6,591 bases of DNA, taken from positions 1 to 6,591 of the forward strand of contig JBPCVV010000211.1 of assembly GCA_051010195.1 (NCBI GenBank), written 5' to 3'. Within the stretch, counting starts at the first letter, position 1, and the number at the start of each line of letters is the position of its first letter. The notes under the pieces were generated by a model. The model worked only from the letters and a program-made list of their open reading frames with translations. It searched no databases and was not told where the DNA came from. Both the position numbers and the translations under genes were made by a program. Below are positions 6,162-6,591 of the stretch, one piece after another. Source of the stretch: Anderseniella sp051010195 (lineage in GTDB: Bacteria; Pseudomonadota; Alphaproteobacteria; Rhizobiales; Aestuariivirgaceae).

Positions 6162-6591
6162 CCAGCAGCAGTACCTCCAGCCGGATTGCCGGACATAGCC
6201 GCGATCATCCGGTGGTTCTGGGCGCGGGCGTCATGCCGTTCAACCGCTACCGGGATGGCAGCCACTGGCGCGATTGGGTGCGGCGCGCCGCACTCGATGC
6301 CATTCACGATGCAGAGATAGAGCTGAAAGACATCGGTTCCGTTGTCGTTGCAAGCGAGACCGATTTTTGCTCCCTGCAGGTCAATCCGGCTCCGGTCATT
6401 CTGGATGATCTGGGGTTGGTGGGCGTACCGGCAGTGCGTGTCGAGGCCGGCGACGCCACCTCCCCCGCCGCGCTGAGCACTGCCGTCCACCAGATCAGAG
6501 CGGGTGCTGCAACTTGTGTTCTTGTGGTCGGGTTCGATGCGGCGGCAGGGCATCTTCACGCCGAAGACGTACAGCTTGTCTATTCCCTGTC
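6158..6591 (+). CDS. Thiolase-superfamily protein (SCP2-thiolase-like), N-terminal fragment
   Basis: This frame begins at the ATG overlapping the dctM stop and stays open for 144 codons to the right edge. After a polar leader of about 17 residues it reads PVVLGAGVMPFNRYRDGSH, the opening strand of SCP2-thiolase-like acyltransferases (usual form: I-x-G-x-G-x-T-P-F). Next come a helix (WRDWVRRAALDAIHDAEIEL), the strand DIGSVVVAS at about 58-66, LDDLGLVGVPAVRVEAGDAT at about 82-101, and AAGATCVLVVGFD-type sequence near 115-127 (actual AGAATCVLVVGFD). The usual active-site element is V-E-N-A-C-A-S-G; here the aligned residues are VEAGDATS, which places D99 at the nucleophilic Cys. Cys-less members of this group exist, such as retro-aldolases of steroid side-chain breakdown that need an OB-fold (DUF35) partner, so a non-thiolytic role is possible. 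The operon suggests it acts on an acyl-CoA produced by the synthetase. The family call is good; the function is open. Confidence 0.78.
   Translation, partial: MTSSSTSSRIAGHSRDHPVVLGAGVMPFNRYRDGSHWRDWVRRAALDAIHDAEIELKDIGSVVVASETDFCSLQVNPAPVILDDLGLVGVPAVRVEAGDATSPAALSTAVHQIRAGAATCVLVVGFDAAAGHLHAEDVQLVYSL

Noticed and set aside
6113..6559. A 148-codon open frame on the minus strand at the right edge
   Set aside because: The plus strand here encodes the thiolase-like gene with clear family pattern and translational coupling to dctM; the minus frame is its shadow.

Overview
The window looks like bacterial chromosome, most likely from an alphaproteobacterium of the Hyphomicrobiales/Rhodobacterales kind. 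The grounds are a moderately high GC content judged by eye, a three-component TRAP transporter with separate Q and M genes, tight operon packing, and a divergent LysR regulator. The assignment to a group is inference from gene style and protein sequence; there is no rRNA or marker gene to confirm it.

Layout. At the left edge is the N-terminal end of a minus-strand metallo-beta-lactamase-fold hydrolase (1-108), followed by 135 bp in which I see no gene. A complete minus-strand LysR-type regulator follows (244-1161). A 197 bp divergent intergenic region, AT-rich on its left side, carries several inverted repeats and separates the regulator from a plus-strand operon. The operon contains an acyl-CoA synthetase of the acetyl-CoA synthetase-like AMP-forming type (1359-3044), a TRAP periplasmic binding protein (3155-4183), the TRAP small membrane subunit (4272-4832), the TRAP large membrane subunit (4848-6161), and the first 144 codons of a thiolase-superfamily protein (6158 to the right edge). 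The last gene overlaps the TRAP M gene by an ATGA.

How the genes may work together (inference). An organic acid is captured in the periplasm by DctP and imported by DctQM using an ion gradient. The synthetase activates it to its CoA thioester, and the thiolase-superfamily protein then acts on that acyl-CoA or a product of it. The divergent LysR protein is the obvious candidate regulator. The substrate cannot be read from the sequence; the synthetase suggests a monocarboxylate rather than a classical C4-dicarboxylate.

Points worth a second look. The thiolase-like N-terminus appears to carry Asp where the nucleophilic Cys normally sits, which would point away from classical thiolysis. There is a run of overlapping palindromes in the leader between the synthetase gene and dctP, a strong GC hairpin between dctP and dctQ, and a perfect 15-bp palindrome upstream of the synthetase gene. 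Apart from these I see an ordinary catabolic uptake operon. There is no evidence of mobile elements, CRISPR arrays, tRNA or rRNA.
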